64,000 nt of DNA, taken from positions 6,138,001-6,202,000 of the forward strand of contig JASFXZ010000016.1 in NCBI GenBank assembly GCA_032209605.1, written 5' to 3'. Numbering within the stretch: position 1 is the stretch's first letter; every line of letters starts with the position of its first letter. The stretch comes from Mactromeris polynyma (taxonomy: Eukaryota > Mollusca > Bivalvia > Venerida > Mactridae). Made by a program: the position numbers and the translations under genes. Below, piece after piece: positions 22,450 through 33,879 of this stretch. The notes below the pieces were generated by a model, which saw only the letters and a program-made list of their open reading frames with translations, was not told the origin of the DNA and searched no databases.

Positions 22450-23385
22450 ACATACCGACTCATGTTCATATATATACAGAATCGCATACATTATGGTAAT
22501 CAATACTTGATTATTGTTGCTGTGTATACTAATGCATACTTATCGCAATCTATGCGGTAAGATATTTATCATTAGAGTTATGTATAATGCAAACCATTTA
22601 CACTGTATGAAATATATGTATATATGTTTTGATCTTCAATACTGGAGGAATAAAAGTAAAGTAAGCATTGCACTTAAGGTACCTTACCTTGTTAAGGTTT
22701 ATAGATAGTGTTTTGCTACTGCCCTTCTTTCCATTTCAGTCAGGCTCTAATCAATTTAAGCTTAAATCCAATCACTTTGTACGTCATACTACTGTATTTG
22801 TTTCGTTTTCGGAAAGACAAAAGTGTGTTTACAGTCATTTTTTCCCAAGCTAATTGGTTATTCTTAATTCAAAAGATGTCTAGACTTAACATTATTTAAA
22901 ACTTGGACAATATGTGCCTATTTAACCATTCTTTTTTATAACCGATGCATGTATTGATGTTTAAAATATTTAATCCCTAGTCTCAGGAATATACTACGTG
23001 TACATTCATCATATATACATTGATATTTGTTCCCTTGATATTAGTAAAGAATGTTTGTTTTGTTTTGTTAAAACTGTATATACTGTTCTGCTCTCCAACT
23101 TGGAGGAAATAAACGAAATAATACCGGAAAGTGAATTATCTTTTCGAGACACCCCGTTTGGTGCCTCTCCGCTTAAAATATGAACCAATCAAATCGTCTA
23201 ATTTGTTGCATATTTAAATAACGCGCTTCATGTACAATATTTGATTGGTCTAAAATGTAGGTCAAAATCAATAGTATACAGCTACGCCGAAAAGAACATG
23301 CACATACCAATGAGTTATCATTATTTTTTGAAGTCAGTGTTTTTTGAAGTCAGTGTAAGCGAACAAGATACCCGCTACAGTTGCA
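22450..23385. other. Mostly unannotated AT-rich stretch
   Basis: The piece 23160-23300 has AACCAATCAAAT and its inverse ATTTGATTGGTCT about 60 bp apart and ends GCTACGCCGAAAAG. It may be a distant relative of the octamer-bearing repeat. No credible gene. Confidence 0.35.
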
Positions 23386-23390
23386 TATAC

Positions 23391-23753
23391 TTAAAGGTAT
23401 ATAGTCTTAATTTTTTGACAAAATATCCTCAGTGATAAGTATAAGAACATTGGATGGTAATTTACTTCATACCGGTGTACTCTACAACGCTGCATTGTCA
23501 CTTTTCTTACATGTTTCGCAAAAAACACAAATACAATTGTCAGATACCGGTATTTTCTATCCTGGCCTACGTGCCGAGTTAGCGCTAGAATAGAAAATAC
23601 GTGTATCGGATTCGCGTTTTGCAGTTCTTGCAACATGTCAATAAAGTTACAATGCAATGTTTTAGAGTATGTCTGTGGAAGGCATTAACATGTCATTTTC
23701 TGAAAACTTTATTATGTAGCATATTTTTGATAGAAAATCAGACTACCTTTTAA
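23391..23753. mobile_element. TTAA-flanked MITE, copy 1
   Basis: It starts TTAAAGGTATATAGTCTTA and ends AGACTACCTTTTAA. The centre holds an internal palindrome, GGTATTTTCTAT against ATAGAAAATAC, around a CCGAGTTAGCGCTAG core. TTAA at both edges is the target site used by piggyBac-type transposons; family assignment is inferred only from that. It is about 360 bp, matching copies 2 and 3. Confidence 0.75.
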
Positions 23754-24105
23754 GTACACAATAATTTAGTACTTTTTACAATTTGCATCTGTAAAAGTAA
23801 CCGAATAAGGAGATTTAACCTTAAAAATGAAAACGTGAGACTGGGTAATAGGTTAACATAAATACATTGCTGCTTTTGTCTTGTTTTGACAGCAAACCAA
23901 CATTTAAATACACCACACACGGTTATTGCAACTCTATTTTAGCAGTACGTACGTAGATGCACATTACAGCATTGTGGATGACGGAGTAAATATATTTTGG
24001 TACTATGTTTGTAACTTTATATAGAAACAAAGGTTTATATACGCGTGCGGAAACCTTCCTTATGTTTGTTTACATAGCAATATGGTATTACGAAACGCAA
24101 AAATA

Positions 24106-24385
24106 GTCACAATACAAATAGGTGAGACATTGTTGTTTTGTTCACTTTTCTCACAGGCAACAAACCCATCGCTCCCAGTTCCATAAACGTTTGATAGGGT
24201 ACAAGTCACATAGGTGCACTACAAACACAAACATGTGGCAATCCATTACTCATTTGCAAACGTTCGCAATTTCTCATTCAAAAATAGTCAGCAATACAAA
24301 TAGGTGAGACATTGTTGTTTTGTTCACTTATCTCACACGCAACAAACCCATCGCTCCCAGTTCCATAAACATTTGATAGGATACT
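24106..24385 (+). repeat. Tandem duplication of about 181-bp unit, second copy split by an insertion
   Basis: The unit CAATACAAATAGGTGAGACA through TTCCATAAACGTTTGATAGG and GTCACATAGGTGCACTAC to CTCATTCAAAAATAGT occurs once whole (about 24111-24291). It then begins again and breaks off at GATAGGATAC (about 24385). The rest of the second copy resumes at about 24857-24965. Confidence 0.8.
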
Positions 24386-24856
24386 ACTACGAATTGTCTA
24401 CAGAAATTAAACTCAGAACATTGATCAACGATTACCCGAGAAAAGTTGAAAAGTATTTGGTTAAAGCTTATCTTAAACGTAAAAATTCGTCTTATATTTA
24501 AAAACAAATAAAACAAAATAAAAATTAATATATACCGTCAGAAACAATACTTCTGTTCATAAGAAACGTCCCAATTACAAAACTATGAAATACGAGTGCA
24601 AATGTTTGTCAAATTATTATGCTTGTAACATTTCGTATATAGAATTATCGTTTTTGTCAGAGGAATGTTAATTTTACTGTATTTATTATGTTATTCATTT
24701 ATTTAATTTCATGTCATATCAAACTGTATACTCTATGTTAAACAGTGACTTATAGGTCCATTGGGCCGGGTGTATTTGTTGTATGTTATATATTTATTGT
24801 CTTGTAACTTCATACACATGTCACTTTAATAAACAATTTACTTACTTACTTACTTA
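24386..24856 (+). mobile_element. 5'-truncated retroposon insertion with (TTAC)n tail
   Basis: This 470-bp segment separates the halves of the second duplicated unit. It has a short frame ending at about 24501 (includes KVEKYLVKAYLKRKNSSYI before a stop), a long AT-rich UTR, AATAAACAATTTAC and a (TTAC)n tail at about 24839-24856. This fits a LINE 3' end. The protein fragment is not one I can place. Confidence 0.65.
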
Positions 24857-24965
24857 CAAGTCACATAGGTGCACTACAAACACAAACATGTGGCAATCCA
24901 TTACTCATTTGCAAACGTTCGCAATTTATCATTCAAAAATAGCGGGCAATACAAATAGGTGTGAT
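24857..24965 (+). repeat. Remainder of the split second duplicated unit
   Basis: GTCACATAGGTGCACTACAA through ATTACTCATTTGCAAACG continues the unit interrupted at 24385. Confidence 0.8.
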
Positions 24966-25692
24966 ATTATGATGCGATATTTGATCATTTTTATTCAGAA
25001 ATTCTTTCACAACCAATTGTTATTCTTGTTATTTAAAATTTGGCTTTTGGCTTGAATTGCTCAGCAGATCTTCTCAATATTTGACATATGTCAATTTACC
25101 CAATATAAATTTTTTTTTCTTAGTTATCTTTACATTTATATTTTATCCATTTGAGATCAAGACATTTCATTCATCGGACATGTGACAAACTTTCTTTGTT
25201 GTATTGTTATAAATTGTTAAGTAATAACTCAATGAGATCTTAACAGCATAATGATCCTATATTGTTTAATTATATATTGTTGACACTGGCTTCCTTTATT
25301 ACTAAACATGTCACACCTGAGAAACAGTATATATAAAGCATGGAACTTTTAAGTAAAAGGTAAAATTAAATACAGTTAGGTTTAGGAATATTACTCTGTG
25401 TAAATTTACTTTGTGTTTCTCTAACGTTTCGTACTTTGTGTACTAAATAAATAATAACGTGACTCTTTAAACTTAATTCAGAACTTTTTGATATTAGATA
25501 AGCATACTTTGTGTTGCTTTTAAAATACTATTGTAAGAAATAGGAAAATGACTTATGTGTGACTTTATTTTATGTTAAGTAGCAGCCATAATAACCATAG
25601 AGGTCAACGTCATCCGGCAAGCAGCAATAAATAGCACAACATCACAGACGTCCATTGAGCAACATTAATTTAAATCATAATAGTGACACTGT

Positions 25693-26010
25693 ATTTTTCG
25701 GCGCAGCCGTACTAACATGGTTTTGCTATTTGCATATCAGTGCTGTGTAAACCAATCAAATCTTACGTTAACCACCAAGGCAATTTCTCTTCAACCTAAC
25801 AACGTTTGTAACATTGACGCGGATTGGTTAACCTGTCGATAAAGTGTACGTTACCTTACCGAAATTCCACTGAATTACGGTGAATTTACCGAAATCCATT
25901 TGGATCTGGAGTGACCATAAATCGTAACATCACGCCATTGTTTTATGTTGCACAACAAATCTAAACCCCCAAATTGCGCTACCATCTTTTTTCAAGATAT
26001 TTCTTGTTTC
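25693..26010 (-). repeat. Octamer-bearing dispersed repeat, copy 7 (near full length)
   Basis: The plus strand reads TTTTCGGCGCAGCCGTACTA to CCATCTTTTTTCAAGATATT. The octamer is present as ATTTGCAT. This is the best copy for judging the ends, with GGCGCAG and the degraded GCGCTACC at opposite edges. Confidence 0.8.
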
Positions 26011-26608
26011 TCTTTTCTCTCAGGAAACAAACATCATCGCTTCAAGTTCAAATAAACGTTTGAAACATATAACAAAACATGTTCTATGAAGACAAATATG
26101 TGATTAGTGACATTCTAGTCTTCATTTGCAAGTGTTCGCAACGTTTCCTTTAATTGCCTTCTTGTGATATTAGACTTAATGTACGCGGAGAAAGCTTTGC
26201 CAACCATCTGCAGTTATGTAGCATACAACTCGATAAACTATAATAAACTCACACGTACATGTTCAACAAAATGTAAACATATTTATCATTGTGTGTTATA
26301 TACATACATTTTCTAGCCCAATTGACAAACCGATGCATATATTTAGTTTGCTTCATACTTGAAAATACTATTTCTAACATTCTCTTTGTTCCAACAAGTT
26401 CGGATTTGCGAGGTTTCGCTGCCAGCTAAAAGGCACGGAAAGCTGCGTATGAATATTAAAACAATAGCCAGAAACAAGCGAGGTCACGTTCCTTTTAGAG
26501 CTGTACCAAACAGTATCGTTAATTGTGATTAGTAGAAATTTAGATTTCAATGATGAAATTGTACTACATCCTATCACACGTAGACTCAACAAGACGTAAA
26601 ACTCAACT

Positions 26609-26800
26609 TCATCGCAATTCAGTGGATTTCGGTAAGGTAACTTATCCTATGTCGAAAGGTTAACCAATCCGCGTCAAGGTAACAAACGTTGTTCGGTTGA
26701 AGAGAAATTTTCTAGGTGGTTAACGTAAGATTTGATTGGTTTACACAGCACTGATATGCAAATAGCAAACCATGTTAGTAGTACTGCGCCGAAAAAAGTA
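26609..26800 (+). repeat. Octamer-bearing dispersed repeat, copy 8 (half copy)
   Basis: It begins at ATCGCAATTCAGTGGATTTC and ends GTACTGCGCCGAAAAAAG. The GGTCACTCCAGATCC half is absent. ATGCAAAT is kept. Confidence 0.75.
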
Positions 26801-27040
26801 AAACCTTTTAATAGGACAATACTCGTCTCAATGTCCAGAATTGACCGAATGCCGTTCTTAGCGACCAAGTGTCGAGTCAGAGACGCGTTATGATTTCCCA
26901 TCGGAGTTAGGCTTTTAAGTCCGCGGCAAGGAATCTGATTAAATTATTTTTTGAGCCACGTAGAAGTCACTCTTGCTATCAATACGTTACGCCTCATTAT
27001 CGATATAACTTAGTAATACGTACCGCGGGTTCCGACTATA

Positions 27041-27445
27041 TAGTGGAACGCGCTTATAACGAATTTCTGGGGACTTGGAGATTTAATTCAATATATCCAC
27101 ACATTGTTATATACATACAGCGAAATTTCGTTATAATTGTATGGATATCGTAACATCCATTACTCTTAATTTGTTTCATGTTTACATCTGACCTAGATGT
27201 GTGAGTAATGATACAGAACATGCATTGTATTTGTGAAATACGTTATACATTGTACTTATAACCGAGCACGTTTGCGTTAAAATATGCCTTTTGGGACCCA
27301 CAAAATACAAAGTTATAAACATAATGACGCTTTATCCAAATTCGTTATAACCGAGCAGTTATACAATAATATATGGAAGAGGTTAGTCGGGAAATAGAAA
27401 TTTCTACGTATTATCCGATTATTCGTTATAACCGAGTACGTTATA
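27041..27445 (-). mobile_element. pogo-like MITE (GCACGCTTATAACGAA family), copy 1
   Basis: The left end reads GGAACGCGCTTATAACGAAT. CGTTATAACCGAG recurs several times towards the right end. The interior AACGCAAAC/GCATATTTTAACGC block is shared, inverted, with 56858-57307. Confidence 0.65.
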
Positions 27446-27589
27446 AATGTAATAAATAATAAACTATACAGTGCATACACAAATTCACACAAAATCTGAA
27501 CAGCGAATGGCATCTATTTATTTTTTAATGTAGTGTTATAAATGGAAACATGTCAAATGACACCGCTTTCCATGCGAAATCAAACCATT

Positions 27590-27843
27590 CAAGCCCCAGT
27601 CCCACTGTCACGACTTTGGGCACGAATGCCGGCGAGTAGGGAAGAATGAAAAAGTCGTAGTGGTTCGCCATGTTCTGACCCTAGAGTTCCATTTCAAATA
27701 TGTTGTGGGGAATAGAGAAGAACTGACCCGAATCACCAGGACTCCCAACAAGAACCCTGTAAGAATTATGAGGAATGTCCTCGATTTCTACATTCGTACC
27801 CATTCGCCACTCAATCTCGTGATGGTGGGACCTTAGGCTTTAT
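27590..27843. mobile_element. Inverted-repeat element with AGTCCCACTGTCACGA-type end
   Basis: The left end AAGCCCCAGTCCCACTGTCA mirrors the right end, which reverse-complements to AAGCCTAAGGTCCCACCATC. Further inward, GGGCACGAATG is mirrored by CATTCGTACCC. No coding capacity. It directly abuts the next element. Confidence 0.6.
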
Positions 27844-27852
27844 GGGCGTTTT

Positions 27853-28583
27853 CGAGTAATGCCTCCGGATACACCGGATCGTACGTTTTCTGGATCGTGC
27901 GATTGGTGGCAATTTGGCCGACGTACGACCATTCGGCAATGTTTGCTACGATCACCATTTGCGATCGCATACTGCGATTGCTCTTAAGACTAATGGTAGG
28001 TCAACGTACGATCGGTTGTGCACGTGGTCGTGCGATCACAAACTATTGGAGAAGATCGAGCGCAAGATCAATCTTAGGTAATCGTGCGACTAGTTGTGGC
28101 GATCAGCGACCGATCGTACGATCAATTGTGGCGTCCTGCGACCGCTCGCACGATCGATCGCAACCAGATGTCGCACGATAACCTACGATTGATCTTGCGA
28201 TAGATCTTCTCTAATCGTTGGTGATCGAACGACCACGCGCACCGCCGATCGTACGATGACGTACCATCGATCTTAAGATCACCAGCAACCGTCAGGTGGC
28301 AGGACCGGTTGCACGATCAATCGTGCGACTACTTGACCCACGATCATGCACGACTGGTGGTGCATCCTTGCGCGACTGGTGGTACGACCATGTAAGACCT
28401 GTCTGCGACCTCGTACGATCTGGAAACGCTGGTCAGAAGTTTTGAACATGACCATCGACCTTGCTGCGACTGATTTCGCTCTGCGACCAGTCGTGCGCTC
28501 TATCTACGATTTGTCCACGATTCCATTTTTTTCCTATCGCAACTAGATCGTAACCTGATCGCATTCCCGGTGTGACTGAGCCC
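27853..28583. mobile_element. CpG-rich foldback element built from GATCGTACGATC-like words
   Basis: Right end complement GGGCTCAGTCACACCGGGAA is mirrored on the left by GCCTCCGGATACACCGG. Between them, variants of CGATCGTACGATC, GTGCGATC and GCGACTGGTGG recur on both strands, giving a CpG-rich, self-complementary 730-bp island in otherwise AT-rich DNA. The 94- and 66-codon frames follow from this composition and are not genes. Confidence 0.65.
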
Positions 28584-28589
28584 TAAAGC

Positions 28590-29220
28590 GCGAACAATGA
28601 ACTCGCCTTCTCGCCATGTCAAAGTATTTGCTTGTCAACGCAGATAATTAAATGAATAATACCCTGATTTAAGTACATGTAATTATTTTAGCACAATACC
28701 ATTTAATTAACAAATGACGTAAGTCATGTAATCTTTACAACGCAATATCACATTTAAAGACACTTCCATAGGTCCCAATACACAGCCGTAGCGAAATTTC
28801 CAATTTTGAATATCTAAAATTTACTGTTGAGGTTTTGTGAAATGTGAAATGGCAACCAAAAGATGAAATTCAATCAGGCATAATGGGATAAAAAATATTT
28901 TATTGATAAGATGCGTCATTATATTAGATGTTCCTAGGCAGAAACTCAGACAATTTTATTGCATTGATTTAGATATGACTGAAATTAATGAAATTAATTA
29001 TTTACTTGGTAGTAAATACTAAGTCCTGATCAGCTTCTATCGCACGACAACTGTTCAATTTTATGATTTACAAGGCGGGTAGCAATTAATATTGTCCTCT
29101 GACAGATATATCATGGTTCAAAATTAGTGGTACAATCATTAAAATCCAGTAATGAACTACCGAGAACACTTAACATCCACTGCATGATAAATGAGTATGA
29201 CAGTGGTAAATTATTTAATG
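28590..29220. other. Unannotated AT-rich stretch
   Basis: Nothing recognisable is seen. Confidence 0.35.
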
Positions 29221-29224
29221 AATA

Positions 29225-29528
29225 GTAGCCGTTCTTACATGGCTTTGCTATTTGCATATCAGTGTTGTGTAAACCAATCAAATCATACGTTAACCTCGAA
29301 ACCAACTTCCATTCAACCGAGTAACGTTTGTAACCTTAACGCGGATTAGTTAACCTTTTGATAAGGGGAACGTTACATTACCGAAATCCACTGAATTTCG
29401 GTATATTACCGAAAACCATTTTGGATCTAGAGTGACCAGCAAACGATTCATCTCGCCATTTGTTATGTTGAACAACAAATCTTAACCTTCTTATTGCGCC
29501 GACAATCTTTTTTAAAGATATTTCTTGC
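29225..29528 (-). repeat. Octamer-bearing dispersed repeat, copy 9
   Basis: The plus strand reads AGCCGTTCTTACATGGCTTT to GCGCCGACAATCTTTTTTAA. The octamer is ATTTGCAT. It abuts the reverse transcriptase remnant that follows. Confidence 0.75.
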
Positions 29529-29529
29529 A

Positions 29530-29830
29530 GAATATGCTTAGCACTCACGAATGTCACAAGGTTAGAAGAGTTAAGGGAGGCATAGGCACTTTTGATGACA
29601 TTCTTACCATTGTGAAAAAAACGCAAGCATGGTATGGCCATGTCATCCGCTCGTCTGGTTTAGCAGACAATCCTACAAGGTACTGAATGAGGATCGAGGA
29701 AGAATGACAGACGGAAGAAAAGATGGCAGGACAACAGCAAGGGAATATTGCTGACTCCCAACGGACGACAGATGACAGGATTATGTTGGTAAGATTATGT
29801 CAAACAAGGATGGTCCGAAAGATTTTTATG
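29530..29830 (+). pseudogene. Frameshifted reverse transcriptase C-terminal remnant
   Basis: One frame gives DDILTIVKKTQAWYGHVIR followed by SSGLAD. After a one-base shift the next frame gives ILQGT, a stop, and then RRKKRWQDN. This order (TIVKK, WYGHV.RSSGLA, ILQGT, RxKRWxDN) is the pattern at the C-terminus of RTE/endonuclease-type non-LTR reverse transcriptases, after the catalytic domain. With at least one frameshift and several stops it is dead. It is a different LINE lineage from the one at 144-655. Confidence 0.75.
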
Positions 29831-29939
29831 GTTTTAGCACGTTGTTTAAAACGTATTTTGAGATTCAATGTTACATCTTATTACGAAGTCTTAGTCTGAT
29901 ATTCTAATTATGTGTCAACTTTAGGACAATGTAACTTCT

Positions 29940-29972
29940 TCAATTCCCCCTGGTTCTTCAGGGGGAAGTTGA
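29940..29972. other. GC-rich 9-bp hairpin
   Basis: TTCCCCCTG (29944-29952) and CAGGGGGAA (29959-29967) are perfect complements around a 6-base loop. Outer bases TCAA/TTGA can extend it past a bulge. Its role is unknown; it could be the end of a mobile element covering the following protein-like frame. Confidence 0.6.
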
Positions 29973-30581
29973 CGATACAAGACAAAACAAGTGCATACTG
30001 CAAACTTAGGAAAACTGCTCAAGTCAATTCACCGTCATTTTGTTACTGAGATACGGTTGAAAAACGGTGACCGACCTTGCTGACCTGGGTTAACCTTTCA
30101 GTGATTAGCTACAATGGCTATAAAATGTCCATCTTTACTCCTGGTGCTATTAATCATGTTGAATGATTCAAGGAATTTGTGAAAATTTACAAACCGATTG
30201 TTTTTCATGTAAGTGTACTAAAACTAGGTAAGAGTAGAGGAGTAGAGTTACAAAATATTTATCATCTGGTCAGACTGCAGTATATATTTATTGCTTTATA
30301 CCATTGCTAAGTATTTCTAGGATTTGCTGAAATTGTGGATACCTAGTTATTATTTTTTCAAGTGCACTTCAAATATATGGAAAAGATAATTGAACTGTGT
30401 TTTTGGAAAAAAAACAATTGAACTGTAAACTGTGTAACACAATTTTTTATCATATAAAAGTCCTGATATGAGTAAACATGTGTATAAACAACAGTATTCC
30501 TTTGAAGATTAAATAATGCTGCACAAGCATTTTTTGCAAACATTGTAATTAGGTATCATTGGAGTAAAAATTATTTCTGAG

Positions 30582-30962
30582 ATGTCTGAAACTCGTGAAA
30601 TTACTCTAATGGTTACTAGAGAGCAATACGAAACTGTATCTCATTTTTTTGAATTCAATAACTGGAATTTTGAGGATTGTGTTGTAAAGTCAGAATGGGA
30701 GACTATTGTACAACAACAACAGCAACTGGAAACTGCAATTGGAATTGATCAGCCAGAGCTGTCAGGTAGCTGTCACATCAGTACAGACAACGACAGTGAT
30801 AATGGTCATGAGCAAGGAGATGCTGCTATCATTGCTCCTGGAGATATAGACACCAGATGCAACTATTGTTTTCTGGTTCCATGCATGACTTCTCAGCGAC
30901 CAATATGGTTAGGTCGAGGAGCACAAGCTCATATTAGAAATAGCCAAATACGGAAAGCATGA
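30582..30962 (+). CDS. Hypothetical protein with C-terminal Cys motif, possibly transposon-derived
   Basis: A 126-codon ATG frame. The N-terminal 50 residues are mixed charged and aromatic (FFEFNNWNFEDC). A short poly-Gln run follows near residues 45-49, then an acidic Ser/Asp/Asn linker, then CNYCFLVPCMTSQRPIWLG and AHIRNSQIRKA at the C-terminus. The spacing C-x2-C-x4-C, then WLG, then NSxIRK looks conserved, and from memory it resembles a short cysteine domain in uncharacterised repeat-associated invertebrate proteins. I cannot name the family. It stops where such a domain would be expected to continue, so it may be one exon or a truncated copy. No promoter or poly(A) signal is assigned. 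Confidence 0.45.
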   Translation: MSETREITLMVTREQYETVSHFFEFNNWNFEDCVVKSEWETIVQQQQQLETAIGIDQPELSGSCHISTDNDSDNGHEQGDAAIIAPGDIDTRCNYCFLVPCMTSQRPIWLGRGAQAHIRNSQIRKA

Positions 30963-31078
30963 TACGCAATTTCTGCAACGTGTCCACGATTTGATAGGGA
31001 AGTAGGCCTAAGTTCCAAATCACAGCTTCTGTGATGATGACACAAGCCATTAACTAAATCAAAAATATTTTCTTGATT

Positions 31079-31324
31079 TCACATAAAAAAGGTTGAACAT
31101 TTTGCATTCCCTAAAATGTTATATTTACTGCAGCCTGTGGTAATTGCTTCTTTTCTGCTGTCATTTGTTTCTGGCCAATTCAAAACATGATCATATAATT
31201 CCTTGACTGACCTTAGTCCATGCTTCTTCTTGTACAGCTCACGTTTATTTTCAAACACCAGTTTTCTGCTTTTCATGTAACTATATGTTTTAATTGTCCC
31301 ATCACTCAAACGTTTCTTCTTATT
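31079..31324 (-). CDS. Hypothetical basic protein fragment, convergent with the preceding frame
   Basis: The frame is open on the minus strand but has no ATG at its 5' side; it opens after a stop, through SSKVNKKKRLSDGTIKTYSY. It is Lys/Arg-rich in the first half and contains ELYDHVLNWPETNDSRKEAI. Its non-repetitive, mixed composition looks more protein-like than most frames here. It lies tail-to-tail with the 30582-30962 frame, 116 bp apart. It could be a last exon or a chance frame. Confidence 0.25.
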   Translation of the reverse strand, partial: NKKKRLSDGTIKTYSYMKSRKLVFENKRELYKKKHGLRSVKELYDHVLNWPETNDSRKEAITTGCSKYNILGNAKCSTFFM

Positions 31325-31329
31325 TACTT

Positions 31330-32335
31330 TGCTACTTTGCTACTGCTAGTATTTGTTATATCTCTAAACTCATTTTGATTTTTTAGTGTGAAACTTAATA
31401 TTTTGATACAACAACAACTTAGTCAAGTATTTTATAATCTAATCTGAAAATTTCAATTTGTTTTATTATTAATTTAATGAATTGTCTTTTTATCTATTCA
31501 ACTTTTTCTATAAAATCTGATCTATCACTTGTTCATAAAACTTTGTGTCAGTTTCAATTATGAGTGCAATTTTCAAAAAAATGAATCCTATTGGCTGATG
31601 TTTTATGGGTGTAAATAGACAGAAAAAAGTTTATTATTATTTTTCTTATTTCATGTGCACTAATGTGGCCCTATTTATCTGCAGAGGACATATACAAACC
31701 AAATTATAAAAAAGAGGAAATAAAAATCTAAAATGCCTTGATTATTTTTATTTTACATATAACCTCTCCCGTCTACCATCATAAATTCATGCCTGACCTG
31801 ATGACCAGCTGGTCTTGTAAAATTTGACCACATTATCATTAATCTAACAGCACTCTCTATGAGTAACCATTAAGATTGTCAATCACAAGTAAAGTTCTCC
31901 AGGAGAACCACTGTCGGTCTTTAAACAAATCCATTATTAAAATGTTTTTTATGTCATACACTCATATTGTTGGGGCTAAACAATCTACTCAGCGTAAACA
32001 CGCAATCAAACGTTAATCTATTACTGAGCCTAATTCCCAGTGATCCCCAATTTCCGTAGAATATCAACATAACAGTAATTGATAAAATAGATCTTGTACC
32101 GTGATCATGTGCCTTGCTGACACACAGAAGACGAAGCACTGTCAACATGTTGTTGACGATCAATTATTGACGAACTTGTTTTCAACCTATGTATAGGGCA
32201 CTGACTTATAAAGCATAACAATTCAGCGAGGGAAGTTTATAATCAAATTCTTGTTTAAATGTATTGACATAATTATAGGATGTGTATACAGAAGGCTGTA
32301 CAATTCTAATCGTATTCAATATTGCCAACATATAG
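31330..32335. other. Unannotated AT-rich stretch
   Basis: No repeat shared with the rest of the window and no credible frame. Confidence 0.35.
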
Positions 32336-32339
32336 TATC

Positions 32340-32575
32340 GTGTATTTGCGTTTATTTATTGTCGCCATCGTTTTCCCATTTGGGCGACGCATCCGGAAGA
32401 ATGTTAGTCATTTTAGATATTTCTTTGGAAGATAGTGCATGATACAGAAGATGTCCCTGTTCCAGAAACATCCCTGGTTCTTTTAGGTGACCGATGTAAA
32501 GCATCGTACACGGGACCGCGTCCGAAAGCCTATTAAGTATTGTCAGTGGTGGACCATGGATCCGCTACCAACAGA
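32340..32575 (-). mobile_element. SINE family B, copy 2, head deleted
   Basis: The body is well kept (GATACAGAAGATGTCCC, ATCCCTGGTTC, GATGTAAAGCATCGT). The tRNA-like head collapses to GTGGTGGACCATGGATCCGC: the internal promoter boxes have been lost, so this copy could not be transcribed by RNA polymerase III from its own promoter. Confidence 0.75.
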
Positions 32576-32969
32576 TATTTTTCACACTTGATGCATGATG
32601 TATTAAAATACAATCGGTGATTGTCACGTGGTATTGACAATCAAATTCTGAAGGATAATACAGAACACGAGGAGACATCTGTTAGGCTGGCTGAAATGAA
32701 ATGGACGATAGAACCACGACACAATCTGTATTTGTGATGTTGGCTATGACGTCGAATATTTCCCAATTAGTTTTTCCGTCACAAACTGAGCGCTGTCTTG
32801 GAAGTGTCTTTGATTCTTGATTGAGTGCTTAATTCTGATTCTTAGAATTAGATGAACATGACAACGTTGATACGTGTTATGTAACTGATGTCCATTTGAA
32901 AAACAAAATAGTTTTAAGACTGAATGTACATTTTAGTGAAACATTTATGGCCAGCCGTAATTTAATAGT

Positions 32970-33300
32970 AATTTTGCATTCGCTAATTCAACTTCATGAA
33001 TTGACGAGTGCAACTTCACGAATTCATGATTTCCACATCTTGAATTTATGATTTCCACATCTTGAATTTACGATTTTCACATCTTGAATTTACGATTTTC
33101 ACATCTTGAATTTACGATTTCAGCTTCTTGAATTCATGATTTCTATTTCACAAATTCAACTAATTGAATTCACAATTTGAACTTTTCGTGAAGGTTAAAT
33201 CGTGATTTCGTGAGATTCCATTCGTGAAGTTCAAATTGTGAATTCGTGAAGTTGAACTCGTGAATTCATGAAGTTGAATTTCAGAATTCTTGAAGCCACA
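32970..33300. mobile_element. Foldback MITE made of EcoRI-motif monomers, copy 2 (left end degraded)
   Basis: A left arm of CTTGAATTTACGATTT-type monomers is followed by an inverted right arm (GTGAATTCGTGAAGTTGAA). The right edge ATTCTTGAAGCCACAAG matches the family end. The left terminal repeat is not visible. Confidence 0.65.
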
Positions 33301-33309
33301 AGACGTTCG

Positions 33310-33875
33310 CAGTATAGTGCGACGTTGGCGTGTCTTCAAACAGTATATAAGCCAAGACAGTTTCAAAATTGCAGGCCATGGAGTTTACCCTAATTCTCTT
33401 GTTGTTGTGTCGAGCAATCCTATGTTGTGCCATGTTCACGTTAATTAGTTCATTGAAACTGTGGTGTTGTTTTAATACCTTATCCTGGTCCTAAGTTCAC
33501 AAAGAACTAAACACAAGTTGAACTTATATGTTTTTCATAACTGAATACAAAATATTTCACTACATGGATTATCTCAACAGCCTAAAGTTATACATTGTTT
33601 TCACATCTTTAAAACATTCTGTCTTGTCAGCAGTCCTACTGAACGAATAATTTAAGAAATTCCAATATTCAGAAACTCAAAAAACTAAAATTGAACTCAA
33701 CTCTCTATTTTATTCTATATTAAGGCGATGGGAAATGAGACTTTAAATTAATTTCTAGAAAACTAATGGAAATATCAATACAAATTAATGTTTAACGTTC
33801 AACAAAAGAAACTGTTACAACTCTTTCTAAATTGAAAGAAATAATTGGAACCTGGTTGAGCATTTAAAATTTAAT
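33310..33875. other. Unannotated AT-rich stretch
   Basis: Nothing recognisable is seen. Confidence 0.35.
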
Positions 33876-33879
33876 ACTG

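Noticed and set aside
27897..28181. 94-codon Arg-rich frame
   Set aside because: It comes from GATCGTACG words of the CpG-rich foldback element; no family resemblance.
29378..29641. 87-codon minus-strand frame
   Set aside because: It crosses the octamer repeat and the antisense of the reverse transcriptase remnant.
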